From NCBI GenBank assembly GCA_903865895.1, contig CAIPLM010000084.1, positions 42,576 to 106,575 on the forward strand: a DNA stretch of 64,000 nucleotides, given 5' to 3'. The notes under the pieces were generated by a model. That model had not been told where the DNA came from and made no database searches. It saw only the letters and a list, made by a program, of their open reading frames with translations. Below, piece after piece: positions 36,896 to 46,020 of the stretch. The position numbers were made by a program, and so were the translations under genes. Each line of letters opens with the position of its first letter. The stretch's first letter is position 1. This DNA comes from an uncultured Rhodospirillales bacterium (GTDB lineage: Bacteria; Pseudomonadota; Alphaproteobacteria; Acetobacterales; Acetobacteraceae).

Positions 36896-38892
36896 GGAAG
36901 CAAAGCGGACATCACGGTGTAGATCAGCCCAAGCGTACCTGCGGTCGCGACCGCCTCCTGCCCGAGATGCGCCGCGCTCGCCCGCCGTTGGACGCGCCCG
37001 GCGCGCAGGAGATCGACCTGGTGATCGATCGCTACCACGCGGGCGAGGGCGGCCTCGCGCTCGCCGCGGTCCCGCGCGATAGCCTCGGGATCGGCGAGCA
37101 GCGCCAGCATTGCCGGCAGATTTCCGGTGGAGGCGATGTCCCCCATTGCTTCCGCGCGTGCCGCCCGGCGGCTGCGGCCGGAGAACACGGCAAGCGAAGG
37201 CTGCACCAGCAGGGCGACTGCTCGGGCCAGCGCCGGCACCGCGGCACAGCGGGTGCGCTGTTGCAGCGCCGCGTAGAGCCGCAGCGTCGCCAAGCCGGCA
37301 TGCTCTGCGGTGCGAGCGGCTGCGAGGCCGCCCAGCTCTGATTCGAGCCCCCCCTCACTGCGTGCGGCGATGAAGGCGTGGAGATCGGTATCGAGCACGG
37401 TGTCGCGCGGCAGGCTACCGTTGCTTGCCGCCTCGTCGAGCGCGGGGAGGATTTCGTCCAGCCGCACCACGGAGGCCTCGCGCAGCAGCGGGCTGCGGCA
37501 GGGCAGCAGCGGGTTGAGGTGATACATCAGCCGGTTGGCACCGCCGGACGGCCCCTTGAGCACCCATAATGCGCGATGCTGATGCGCATTGAGCCGGAAC
37601 ATCGGGGCGTCGCAGCGCTCGGCCCGCAGCGTGGCCCAGCTGCCGGCGGCCTCGTCCTGGATCATTTCCGCCAGGTCCGTCACTGGCGGCGCGCCGGCGC
37701 GCTCGCCTTCGACCGCGAGCAGCGGGCCGAGCGCATCGGGCCAGAGTGGCGCGCCGTTCCAGCATAGCGGCGCCAGCGGATCGAGCAGGGCGACGGCGCG
37801 CATCACCAAGGCCGCATCATCGCGCGCGGTGGCGATATCCTCCTGGGCGTTGCGGATTTTCACCGCCTCGTCGAGCCGCACCGCCAAGGCGCTGTCACCG
37901 AGGCTGCGGCGGATCCAGGCGTTGATACTGCCGGCACGCAGCGATTGCAGGCCGGACTCGGAGTCTCGCGTCAGGGCGAAAGCGAGGGTGCGGGCGGTCC
38001 AAACTTTTTGCGCGCCGATCTCAAGCGGCCGCTGGGCGCGGCGCGCTGGCCGGGCGGCGACGCGGCGGCCGCGGGCGAGCTCGGTATCGGCCAGCAACGC
38101 CGGGGTGGGGCGGTGCTCGGGGTCCTCCGCGAGCATGCTGCGCAGCAGGTCGGCGATGATCGGCGGTAGGCGGCGATCTCCCACCAGCACCGCGAGCGCA
38201 CCCCGTTCGAGCTGCTGCGCCACCAGGGTCTGCGGATCGAGGCCGCGGCATGGCTCATGGCCGAGGGCGAGCACGAGGAGGGTGACGCCGAGGGCGTAGA
38301 CGTCATCGGCCGTGCTGCCTTCGCCGCGCGCTGCCGGATGGCACATGCTCATATAGGGCGGCTCGTAGATTGCCGGCTGGGCGAAGGCGGGCGGTGCGGC
38401 CCAAGCGCAGCCGAGCGACACCGGGTCCATTACGCCGGCGCGAAAGAGATTGGCGGGGCGAATGGCGCGGTGGGTGAGGTGCCGCTGGCGCAGACCCTCC
38501 AGCGCATGGGCGGCGGGGCGCAGCACCTGGGCGAGCAGCGCCTGCTCGTCCCAGGGCGGAAATTCGGTGGCGCCAGTGGGCAGGATGGGCGGCCCGGGCG
38601 GGGCCTGGCAGATCAGGAACTGCGCCTTCCGCCCGCCCGAGTCGCGCGCCGGGCCGAAGGCGATCGGGGCCAGCACGCCGGGCAGCGGACCGGCCTGGAA
38701 GCGCTGCAGCGCCTCCGCGCGGGCTGGGGCATCGGCGTGGATTTGCACCGCCATGAGACCAGTGCGGCCGTTTGCGCGGTCGATCACCGAATAGGCGGTA
38801 TGCCCATCGGCGGCCAACGGCAGGGCCCGGCTGGCTTCGACTTCGAAGGCTCCCGCGATCAGCGGCGGGTCGGTTGCGGCGGATCTGGACAC
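36892..38892 (-). CDS. Protein kinase-like protein lacking catalytic residues (pseudokinase)
   Basis: A 666-residue protein whose residues ~15-270 follow a Ser/Thr kinase pattern: a C-lobe catalytic loop HLTHRAIRPANLF (141-143 HRA, not HRD; N148 kept), then DDVYALGVTLLVLALGHEPC matching subdomain IX and a final Arg-containing DPEHRPTPALLAD. There is no Gly-rich loop, no clear VAIK lysine and no DFG (DPVSLG instead). The long C-terminal part (~270-640) is helical without a known domain and ends in a hydrophobic helix (AGTLGLIYTVMSALLP). I infer a membrane-tethered scaffold or allosteric partner. Confidence 0.78.
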   Translation of the reverse strand: MSRSAATDPPLIAGAFEVEASRALPLAADGHTAYSVIDRANGRTGLMAVQIHADAPARAEALQRFQAGPLPGVLAPIAFGPARDSGGRKAQFLICQAPPGPPILPTGATEFPPWDEQALLAQVLRPAAHALEGLRQRHLTHRAIRPANLFRAGVMDPVSLGCAWAAPPAFAQPAIYEPPYMSMCHPAARGEGSTADDVYALGVTLLVLALGHEPCRGLDPQTLVAQQLERGALAVLVGDRRLPPIIADLLRSMLAEDPEHRPTPALLADTELARGRRVAARPARRAQRPLEIGAQKVWTARTLAFALTRDSESGLQSLRAGSINAWIRRSLGDSALAVRLDEAVKIRNAQEDIATARDDAALVMRAVALLDPLAPLCWNGAPLWPDALGPLLAVEGERAGAPPVTDLAEMIQDEAAGSWATLRAERCDAPMFRLNAHQHRALWVLKGPSGGANRLMYHLNPLLPCRSPLLREASVVRLDEILPALDEAASNGSLPRDTVLDTDLHAFIAARSEGGLESELGGLAAARTAEHAGLATLRLYAALQQRTRCAAVPALARAVALLVQPSLAVFSGRSRRAARAEAMGDIASTGNLPAMLALLADPEAIARDRGEREAALARVVAIDHQVDLLRAGRVQRRASAAHLGQEAVATAGTLGLIYTVMSALLP

Positions 38893-38953
38893 GTGGCCTC
38901 GCGAATGCGCATGCGTGCGGCGAGGCTAGGGGCTGATCCTTAACGAATTCCCA

Positions 38954-39895
38954 ATGCTGTCCCGCGCTTCGGGATCACGTGTAACGAAAATGGGACATTT
39001 CTCCACTTGCGGGCACAAAGGCGCATCACTATTCATCGTCCGGCCTGAGGGAAAAGGTGTCGCGGCGGGGCCGTGCACATGCTTTGGGGGCAGCACAAAA
39101 GGAGCGGCTCAGCTGGAAGTACGCCTCACGATCGAGGACCTGGAAGACGCGCTGGCGCGTGGCCGTATCGAGGCCCGTTATCAGCCGATCGTCAACATGG
39201 CCGATCGCCGGCCCACCGGGTTCGAGGTGTTGGCGCGGCTCGATCATCCCGTGCACGGCCTGGTGGAGGCCGATATTTTCGTGCCCGCCATGGAGGCTGC
39301 CGGCCTGGGGCGACGGCTGTCGGAAGCTGTGGTGTCCCGTGCGGTGCAAGACTGGCAAGCGTTTGACCTCGGCGCGCTGGGCATGACCATCGCCGTGAAC
39401 CTACCGCTCGATGTGCTGATGATGCCCGATACCCCGGACTGGCTGGAGGCGGCGCTGCACGGCAGCACGCTTGGCGCCAGACAATTGGTGATCGAGCTGA
39501 CGGAGAGCCAGGAGCTCGGCTGCATGCCGACGCTCGCAAGCGCCGTGGAGCGTTATCGGGCGCTGGGCTACCGTCTGGCGATCGACGATGTCGGACCCGA
39601 GATCCGCGACCACCGCCCGCTGCTTGATTTGCCGTTCAGCATGATGAAGCTCGACCGCGGCCTGGTGCTGGGCGTCGGCGATGCGGCAGCGCGGGAGGAA
39701 TTTCTCGATTTCGCGCTCACCGCCGCCCATGAGGCCGGGCTACTGGTGGTGGCCGAGGGGATTGAGGACGCCAGCAGCTGGGGCCGTATGGCGGCAGCCG
39801 GGATCGACCAGGCGCAGGGGTTCCATATTGGTTACCCTATGCGTGCCAGCGAAATCGCGGATTGGCACGCCGACTGGATCGCTCGAGGGCGCTAA
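38954..39895 (+). CDS. EAL-domain protein (c-di-GMP phosphodiesterase family)
   Basis: From ATG 38954, 313 residues, with the EAL domain from about residue 58: FEVLARLDHP, AVNLPLDVLM, LVIELTESQELG, LAIDDVGPEI, MMKLDRG, VVAEGIED and QGFHIGYPM. The metal-binding acidic residues and the Lys are kept, but loop 6 (normally DFGxGYSS) is degenerate (DDVGPEIRDH), so activity is uncertain. The first ~50 codons have atypical AT-ending codons; AAAAGGAG at 39097-39104 lies 8 bases before CTG 39113, which may be the true start (260 aa). Confidence 0.85.
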   Translation: MLSRASGSRVTKMGHFSTCGHKGASLFIVRPEGKGVAAGPCTCFGGSTKGAAQLEVRLTIEDLEDALARGRIEARYQPIVNMADRRPTGFEVLARLDHPVHGLVEADIFVPAMEAAGLGRRLSEAVVSRAVQDWQAFDLGALGMTIAVNLPLDVLMMPDTPDWLEAALHGSTLGARQLVIELTESQELGCMPTLASAVERYRALGYRLAIDDVGPEIRDHRPLLDLPFSMMKLDRGLVLGVGDAAAREEFLDFALTAAHEAGLLVVAEGIEDASSWGRMAAAGIDQAQGFHIGYPMRASEIADWHADWIARGR

Positions 39896-39908
39896 GCCTT
39901 TAGCCCTC
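39885..39908. terminator. Hairpin across convergent EAL and kinase stops
   Basis: GAGGGC (39885-39890) pairs with GCCCTC (39903-39908), extended inside by TAA/TTA after a 2-base bulge. It contains both stop codons and could end transcription in both directions, though the T-runs are short. Confidence 0.4.
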
Positions 39909-41304
39909 AACGCACCGGCATGTCAGGATGTTCCGGAAGAATCACCGTCACCTTGGTGCCCTCGCCGAAGCGGCTTTCCAGCTCCAGCCGCCCGCCATGT
40001 AGCGCCACCAGTTGGCGCGACAGCGGCAGCCCGATGCCCGCGCCTTCCTTCAGCCGGTCAAGCCCGCTATCGGCCTGCCAGAACGGCTGGAAGACATTGG
40101 GCAGATCGGCCTCGGCGATGCCGACGCCGCTATCGGTGACGGTTATCACCGCGCCGCCGCGCATGTCCGGCCGCATCGTCACCGCGACGCGGCCGCCGCG
40201 CGGGGTGAATTTCACCGCGTTCCCCGCGACGTTCACCACGACCTGGCGCAGGCGTTGCGAGTCGGCGCGGATCACCACTTTCTGCTCGGAGAGATCGACA
40301 TCCAGCGTCACCCCGGCAGTCTCGGCGGCGCGGGCGATGACGCCGAGCGCGGTTTTGAGCAGCTGGCCGAGATCAACCGGGCGGATGTTGAGATTGAGAC
40401 TGCCGGACTCGATGCGGGCGAAATCCAGCACGTCGTTGATCAGGGCCAGGAGGTGCTGGCCGCTGGAGAGGATGTGGCCGGCGTAGTCGATGTATTCCTT
40501 GCTGCCGAGCGGGCCGAGCGCCTGGGAGTGCATGATCTCGGAGAAGCCGATCACGGCATTGAGCGGCGTGCGCAGCTCATGGCTCATGGCGGCGAGGAAT
40601 CCGGATTTGGCACGGCTGGCCGCTTCCGCCTGTTCCTTGGCCTGGCGCAGCGCCTCTTCCAGGCGGGCGCGGTCGGAGATATCGACCGCCACCGTGGCCA
40701 CGCCCCAGATGACGCCGGCCGCATCGGCGACCGGGATCTTGCTGGTCAGCCAGCGGCGGGTGGTGCCGTCGGCGGTCTGGTAGCTCTCCTCGAAAAACGG
40801 GGTCGCCTTGCCGGTGGTGAGCACTTCGGCGTCGAGCCGGCCGGTATAGACGCCGTAATCGGCGCCCAGCAGATCGCCGGCGGTGCGGCCAATCGCGCCT
40901 TCCTCGGTGGTACCGTAGATCGCCGCCTGATAGGCGTTCATCAGCACGTAGCGGGACTGCCGGTCCTTCACGTTCAGCATGATCGGCAGCGTGTTGGCGA
41001 TCGTCATCAGCAGGCGGGTGGCGGGGTGCTGCGGCGCGGCTTCCTGGTCGGTCACCAGAGTGAACTGGCGCACCCCATCGGGCGAGAAGGCGCTGCGCTG
41101 CTCGCGCCCCTGTGCCACCGAGGCCGCATCCGAACCTGCCTCGGCGCGGGCGAGGCGAACGCGATAGCGGGAATTCGCCACCAATAGCGCACCATGCTCG
41201 TCCAACACCGCCGCGGCGCGCGGCATGGCGGCCACCAGGGCGCGCACGGCGGCGACCGACGGGTCATCGACGAGGTGGGTTTCGGCGGGAAGCGTGTCCG
41301 TCAT
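39907..41304 (-). CDS. PAS-domain sensor histidine kinase
   Basis: A 465-residue cytoplasmic kinase. Residues ~20-60 and ~105-210 are PAS-like (NVKDRQSRYVLMNAYQAAIY); the HisKA motif MSHELRTPLNAVIGFSEIMH places the phospho-accepting histidine at H242, and the HATPase has NVAGNAVKFTPRGG, DSGVGIAEADLPNVF and GAGIGLPLSRQLVALHGG. There is no membrane segment, and no response regulator lies next to it, so its partner is unknown. It is 75 bases downstream of purB on the same strand. Confidence 0.9.
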   Translation of the reverse strand: MTDTLPAETHLVDDPSVAAVRALVAAMPRAAAVLDEHGALLVANSRYRVRLARAEAGSDAASVAQGREQRSAFSPDGVRQFTLVTDQEAAPQHPATRLLMTIANTLPIMLNVKDRQSRYVLMNAYQAAIYGTTEEGAIGRTAGDLLGADYGVYTGRLDAEVLTTGKATPFFEESYQTADGTTRRWLTSKIPVADAAGVIWGVATVAVDISDRARLEEALRQAKEQAEAASRAKSGFLAAMSHELRTPLNAVIGFSEIMHSQALGPLGSKEYIDYAGHILSSGQHLLALINDVLDFARIESGSLNLNIRPVDLGQLLKTALGVIARAAETAGVTLDVDLSEQKVVIRADSQRLRQVVVNVAGNAVKFTPRGGRVAVTMRPDMRGGAVITVTDSGVGIAEADLPNVFQPFWQADSGLDRLKEGAGIGLPLSRQLVALHGGRLELESRFGEGTKVTVILPEHPDMPVR

Positions 41305-41379
41305 GCCTGCATCATGTCCTGCCGCTGGGTTGGCAAGGGGAACAATGCGCCGCGGCCCGCGGCTTGGGAAGTCTCCGCC

Positions 41380-42735
41380 TCACGCCGCCCGCACCGGGCC
41401 CGCCTCGCCGAACACCCGGGTGAACAGGGCGTCGAGATGGCGCAGATGCAGCGCGGGGTCCATCGCCGCATCGAGCACGGCGGGCGGCACGCGGCCGGCC
41501 ACTTCGGGGTCGGCATCGAGATTGGCGCGGAAGCTGCGGCCTTCGGGCGTGCCGAGCCTGGTCCAGGTCTCCATCGCGTTGCGCTGCACGATGCGATAGG
41601 CGTCCTCACGCAGGATGCCGGACTTTGCGAGGGCCAGCAGCACCTCGCCGGAATGCACCACGCCGCCGAGGCTTTCGAGGTTGTGTTCCATGCGCGCGGG
41701 ATAGACGAGCATCTTCTCGATCATGCCGGCGAGCCGCATGAGGGCGAAATCCAGCGTCACCGTCGCGTCCGGCGCGATGGCGCGCTCCACGCTGGAGTGG
41801 CTGATATCGCGCTCATGCCACAGCACCACGTTTTCCAGCGCCGGGGTGACGGCGGCGCGGACCACGCGGGCGAGGCCGGTGAGGTTCTCGGTCAGCACCG
41901 GGTTGCGCTTATGCGGCATCGCCGAGCTGCCCTTCTGGCCGGGATGGAAGAACTCCTCGGCCTCGCGCACCTCGGAGCGCTGCAAATGCCGCACTTCGGT
42001 CGCCAGCCGCTCCACCCCGGAGGCCACCACGCCGAGCGCGCAGAAGAACGCCGCGTGGCGGTCGCGCGGGATCACCTGGGTGGAGACCGGCTCGACGGCG
42101 AGGCCGAGCTTTTCGGCGACATAGGTTTCCACGCGGGGATCGACATGGGCGAAAGTGCCGACCGCGCCCGAGATCGCGCAGACCGCGATTTCCGCGCGGG
42201 CGGCGATCAGGCGATCCCGGTTTCGTGCAAATTCAGCGTAATGGCCGGCGAGCTTCAAGCCGAAACTTGTGGGCTCGGCATGGATGCCGTGGCTGCGGCC
42301 GATGGTGACCGTGTGCTTGTGCTCGAAGGCGCGGGCCTTGAGGGCGGCCATCACCGCGTCGATATCGGCGATCAACAGGTCGGCGGCCTGGGTGAGCTGC
42401 ACGGAGAGCGTGGTGTCCAGCACGTCCGACGAGGTCATGCCGAGATGGACGAAGCGGCTGTCATCGCCGATCGCCTCGGCGAGCCAGGTGAGGAAGGCGA
42501 TGACATCATGGCGGGTGACGCGCTCGATATCGTCGATCCGTTCGACATCGGCGGCGGAAATGGCGGCGATTTTGGCGCCACCTTTTTCGCGGATGTTGCG
42601 GGCGGATTCGGCGGGGATTTCGCCCAGCGACGCCATCGCCTCGGCGGCCAGCGCCTCGATTTCGAACCAGATCCGATAGCGGTTTTCCGGCGCCCAGATG
42701 GCGGCCATCACCGGACGTGTATACCGAGGGACCAT
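41380..42735 (-). CDS. purB: Adenylosuccinate lyase
   Basis: A 451-residue fumarase-superfamily enzyme acting twice in purine synthesis (SAICAR and adenylosuccinate cleavage). It has FVHLGMTSSDVLDTTLSVQL, TIGRSHGIHAEPTSFGLKL and the signature loop GSSAMPHKRNPVLTENLTG carrying the catalytic serine. ATG 42735 (MVPRYTRPVMAAIW) is the usual start; four extra codons are open upstream. A second family member lies at 57371. Confidence 0.95.
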   Translation of the reverse strand: MVPRYTRPVMAAIWAPENRYRIWFEIEALAAEAMASLGEIPAESARNIREKGGAKIAAISAADVERIDDIERVTRHDVIAFLTWLAEAIGDDSRFVHLGMTSSDVLDTTLSVQLTQAADLLIADIDAVMAALKARAFEHKHTVTIGRSHGIHAEPTSFGLKLAGHYAEFARNRDRLIAARAEIAVCAISGAVGTFAHVDPRVETYVAEKLGLAVEPVSTQVIPRDRHAAFFCALGVVASGVERLATEVRHLQRSEVREAEEFFHPGQKGSSAMPHKRNPVLTENLTGLARVVRAAVTPALENVVLWHERDISHSSVERAIAPDATVTLDFALMRLAGMIEKMLVYPARMEHNLESLGGVVHSGEVLLALAKSGILREDAYRIVQRNAMETWTRLGTPEGRSFRANLDADPEVAGRVPPAVLDAAMDPALHLRHLDALFTRVFGEAGPVRAA

Positions 42736-42803
42736 CGCGCTCTCCAAAACCGGTTGCGTGCGCCCATCTACGGTGCGGAGCCGGACGCCGCAAGGAATCG
42801 ATC

Positions 42804-43403
42804 ATGGACGCTGCATTGCTGACCCAGCTGACCGCCCTCGCGCAGGTGCTGCTGATTGACCTCACCTTGGCCGGCGATAACGCGGTGGTGGTCGGCCTTG
42901 CGGTGGCCGGGCTGCCGGCGCATCAGAAGCGGCCGGCGATTCTGGTGGGGATTGCGGCGGCTACCGTGCTGCGGATCGGGCTGGGGGCAATCACGCTGCA
43001 ACTGCTCGCCATCGTCGGCCTGCTGTTTGCCGGCGGGGTGCTGCTGCTGTGGGTGTGCTGGAAGATGTACCGCGAGCTGCGGGCGCCCTCCGGCCATGGC
43101 GCCGCCGCGCCGCCGGTGAAGACGCTGCGCCAGGCGATGGTGCAGATCGTGCTGGCCGATCTCTCGATGAGCCTGGACAACGTGCTGGCGGTGGCCGGCG
43201 CGGCGGATGGGCATACGGGGGTCTTGGTCATCGGGCTCGCCGTCTCGGTGGTGCTGATGGGGGTGGCGGCGAATTGGATCGCCGGGCTGCTGGAGCGGCA
43301 TCGCTGGATCGGCTGGGTCGGGCTCGCCGTGGTGTTCTATGTCGCGGTGAAGCTCACCTGGGAGGGCGGGCATGAGCTGCTGCCCTATGTGATGCCGCGC
43401 TAG
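42804..43403 (+). CDS. TerC/YjbE-family integral membrane protein
   Basis: A 199-residue protein of about seven hydrophobic helices with the duplicated TerC motif: DLTLAGDNAVVVGLAVAGL in the first half and DLSMSLDNVLAVAGAADGH in the second. Members are implicated in metal (often manganese) export. AAGGA lies about 7 bases before ATG 42804. The 68-base upstream space divergent from purB is too short for a yybP-ykoY manganese riboswitch. Confidence 0.88.
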   Translation: MDAALLTQLTALAQVLLIDLTLAGDNAVVVGLAVAGLPAHQKRPAILVGIAAATVLRIGLGAITLQLLAIVGLLFAGGVLLLWVCWKMYRELRAPSGHGAAAPPVKTLRQAMVQIVLADLSMSLDNVLAVAGAADGHTGVLVIGLAVSVVLMGVAANWIAGLLERHRWIGWVGLAVVFYVAVKLTWEGGHELLPYVMPR

Positions 43404-43452
43404 GCGCCGGGACCCTCTGGCAATTCCCGCGTGGTGGTGGGATGCTCGGCCC

Positions 43453-44598
43453 ATGGACAAGACCCTCGCCGAAACGCTTGCCGGGTGGCGCCGGCATTTG
43501 CATGCCAATCCCGAACTCTCGCTGAAGGAGACCGGCACCGCCGCCTTCGTCTGCGCGAAATTGCAGGAGCTCGGCATTCCTTTCACCGCTGGCGTCGGCG
43601 GCACCGGGGTGGTGGCCACCATCTCCAAGGGCCAGTCGAACCGCTCGGTCGGGCTGCGCGCCGATATGGATGCGCTGCCGATCATGGAGGCGACCGGGCT
43701 CTCCTATGCCTCCAACAACCCCGGCGTGATGCATGCCTGCGGGCATGACGGCCACACCACCTCGCTGCTCGGCGCCGCCGCCCTGCTGTCGCGCGCCGAT
43801 GACTGGTCGGGTACCGTGCAGCTTGTGTTCCAGCCCGCCGAAGAGGGCGCGGGCGGGGCGATGAACATGATCAAGGACGGGTTGTTCGAGCGCTTCCCGA
43901 TGGAGAAGATCTACGGCTACCACAACTGGCCCGGGCTTGAGGCCGGGACGGTGGCCATTCATGACGCCGCCTGCATGGCCGGCGGCGCGCGCATCTCCAT
44001 CACCATCGAGGGCCATTCGGGCCACGGCGCCATGCCCCACCTCACGCGCGACCCGATGGTCGCCGCCGGGCACATGATCGTCGCGCTGCAATCCGTGGTG
44101 GCGCGCAATGTCGATCCGCTCGACAGCGCGGTGGTCTCGATCTGCGCCATCGAGGGCGGTATCGCCGGCAACGTGATCCCGCAGCGTATCGTCATGAAGG
44201 GCACCTCGCGCTACTTCAACGAGAAGACTTGGAAGGTGCTGGAAGAAAACGTTGGGCGCGTCGTCAACGGCATCGCGGCGACGTTCGGCATGAAGGTGGA
44301 CTACGAGATGCCCTATGGCATCGGCGCCACGGTGAACCACAAGGCGGACGCCGATCTGGCGGCCGAGGCCTGTGCCGAGGGAAGCATCCCCGTACGGCGT
44401 GACCTGCTGCCAGCGATGACCGGGGAGGATTTCTCCTGGTTCCTGAAGGAGCGCCCCGGCGCCTTCGTGTGGATCGGCAACGGCCCTGCCGAGCCCGGCA
44501 AGGAGCTGCACAACGACCGCTATAATTTCAATGACGCGATCCTGCCGAACGCTTCGGGGTTCCTGGCGGGGGTGGCGAAGCGGGCGCTCCGGGGGTGA
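43453..44598 (+). CDS. M20-family amidohydrolase (aminoacylase/hippurate hydrolase type)
   Basis: A 381-residue di-zinc hydrolase that removes acyl groups from amino acids or acts on related amides. Metal-binding motifs are RADMDALP, MHACGHDGHTTSLL, FQPAEEGAGG with the catalytic Glu pair, YHNWPG and MTGEDFSWFL; the dimerisation insert is ISITIEGHSGHGAMPHLTRD. There is no signal peptide. It lies just before the lower-GC insert starting near 44600. Confidence 0.91.
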   Translation: MDKTLAETLAGWRRHLHANPELSLKETGTAAFVCAKLQELGIPFTAGVGGTGVVATISKGQSNRSVGLRADMDALPIMEATGLSYASNNPGVMHACGHDGHTTSLLGAAALLSRADDWSGTVQLVFQPAEEGAGGAMNMIKDGLFERFPMEKIYGYHNWPGLEAGTVAIHDAACMAGGARISITIEGHSGHGAMPHLTRDPMVAAGHMIVALQSVVARNVDPLDSAVVSICAIEGGIAGNVIPQRIVMKGTSRYFNEKTWKVLEENVGRVVNGIAATFGMKVDYEMPYGIGATVNHKADADLAAEACAEGSIPVRRDLLPAMTGEDFSWFLKERPGAFVWIGNGPAEPGKELHNDRYNFNDAILPNASGFLAGVAKRALRG

Positions 44599-44760
44599 GC
44601 ACCGATGGTGTAGTGCAGTCGAAAATTAAACGCGAAGATTGTCATGTTTGGCTATTGACCGTCCCGACCGCCACCGGTGAACGCCGATTCTATTTACGGA
44701 ACAGTTGCAATATCAACCCGGTAATGGTTCTTCACCCGTGCGACAATCGGTGACCGTGCT

Positions 44761-46020
44761 GTGCTACGACATCTGACAGTATCCGGCTTTAAGGCGATCC
44801 AATCCGCCGAACTCGTTTTCGGTCGGGTCAATCTGTTCATCGGACCGAATGGCGGAGGAAAATCCACTGTCCTTGAGGCATTGGGCGTGCTGAGCGCCGG
44901 CCTCGAGAGGCTGAGCCATGCGGCACTGCAGACAAGGGGCGTTCGCCTGTCTGCCCCGACAATGTTCAAGTCGAGTTTTAAGAACGAGAGACTACGCCCG
45001 CAATTTACGCTCGACGCTCGTTTTGACGAGGGGCTCGAATACAGCATTTCTGTTGGTGCTGGAGTGAAGCACTCTTCTCTCTACTATCACACGGAGGAGA
45101 TTAGAGCCGCCACCAAGTCGCTTATGAGTCGCGGCCCCAATGGTGTGAGAGTAGGCGGGGAATCATTGCCGCGTACTAGCCTTGAAAATACCCGAGGCAT
45201 CTGGGATGCCTTCGGTGCCACAATCAGAGGCCAGGTGGCAACGCGACGAGAACTTGAGAAACTTCAGCGTTACGCAATTTATGCGCCGCAAACCGGCTTT
45301 CTTCGCGGCGTAGAAAACGAAATCCTCCCGAATGAACCAATTGGCCTGCTCGGCCATGGCCTTCCGGCCGCGCTCAATGTGCTACTCAACCACCGTCGCG
45401 AAGTGGCGAAGAAGAATCCGGCCGCTGCGCGGTTGATGCGTAATGTCCTTGATGTCGTCTGGGCTCCCGGTTGGGCTAATTCGTTGTCTGTTGAGAATTT
45501 CAACGACGATCGCGTCTCGCGGGAAGTGAAGACCGGAAAGCAAACACTTTACTTAAAAGATCGGTTCATGCGGGAATCGCGAAACAAGCTATCTGCTTAT
45601 GATAGCAGCGAAGGGACTTTGTTCTTGGCTTTCATGGCGGTGCTCATGCTCCATCCGGACGCCCCGAAGATCTTCGCACTCGACAATGTCGACAACGCCC
45701 TGAATCCTGCGATGACCACCGCTCTGTTGGCGAAATTGATTGAAGTCACCTGCTCCGAGAAATACCGCGCTCAAAAGATCGGTCCCGAGCAGGTATTCCT
45801 CACGAGCCACAATCCCACTGCTCTCGACGCTTTCGACCTTTTCGAACCCGACCAGCGTATCTTCATAGTTTCCCGCAATATGCCGTCTGGAAAGACAACC
45901 ATTACACCACTGCTTCCGGGCAAAGGGTGGACAAAGGAGGATTGGATCAAGGCAAAGGCTGGTCAAAATCTATCTCAATTGTGGATCGAGGGTGGCTTGA
46001 CTGGGGCTTTAACGCTTTGA
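44761..46020 (+). CDS. OLD-like AAA/ABC-type ATPase
   Basis: A 419-residue SMC/OLD-style ATPase. Walker A is GPNGGGKST (28-36); an ABC-signature-like SSEGT is at 282-286; Walker B is IFALDNVDNALNP (304-316) with DN where DE is usual; the switch histidine is H350 in LTSHNPTALD. No TOPRIM domain is attached, unlike classic OLD nucleases; a separate TOPRIM-type protein follows in TGATG overlap. The start is GTG 44761. GC is clearly lower than around (30 of 60 bases in 45001-45060, against 46 of 60 in 43741-43800), pointing to transfer. Probably an anti-phage effector pair; the function is inferred. Confidence 0.85.
   Translation: MLRHLTVSGFKAIQSAELVFGRVNLFIGPNGGGKSTVLEALGVLSAGLERLSHAALQTRGVRLSAPTMFKSSFKNERLRPQFTLDARFDEGLEYSISVGAGVKHSSLYYHTEEIRAATKSLMSRGPNGVRVGGESLPRTSLENTRGIWDAFGATIRGQVATRRELEKLQRYAIYAPQTGFLRGVENEILPNEPIGLLGHGLPAALNVLLNHRREVAKKNPAAARLMRNVLDVVWAPGWANSLSVENFNDDRVSREVKTGKQTLYLKDRFMRESRNKLSAYDSSEGTLFLAFMAVLMLHPDAPKIFALDNVDNALNPAMTTALLAKLIEVTCSEKYRAQKIGPEQVFLTSHNPTALDAFDLFEPDQRIFIVSRNMPSGKTTITPLLPGKGWTKEDWIKAKAGQNLSQLWIEGGLTGALTL

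Noticed and set aside
42736..42803. yybP-ykoY manganese riboswitch ahead of the TerC-family gene
   Set aside because: The divergent spacer is only 68 bases and lacks the conserved loops.
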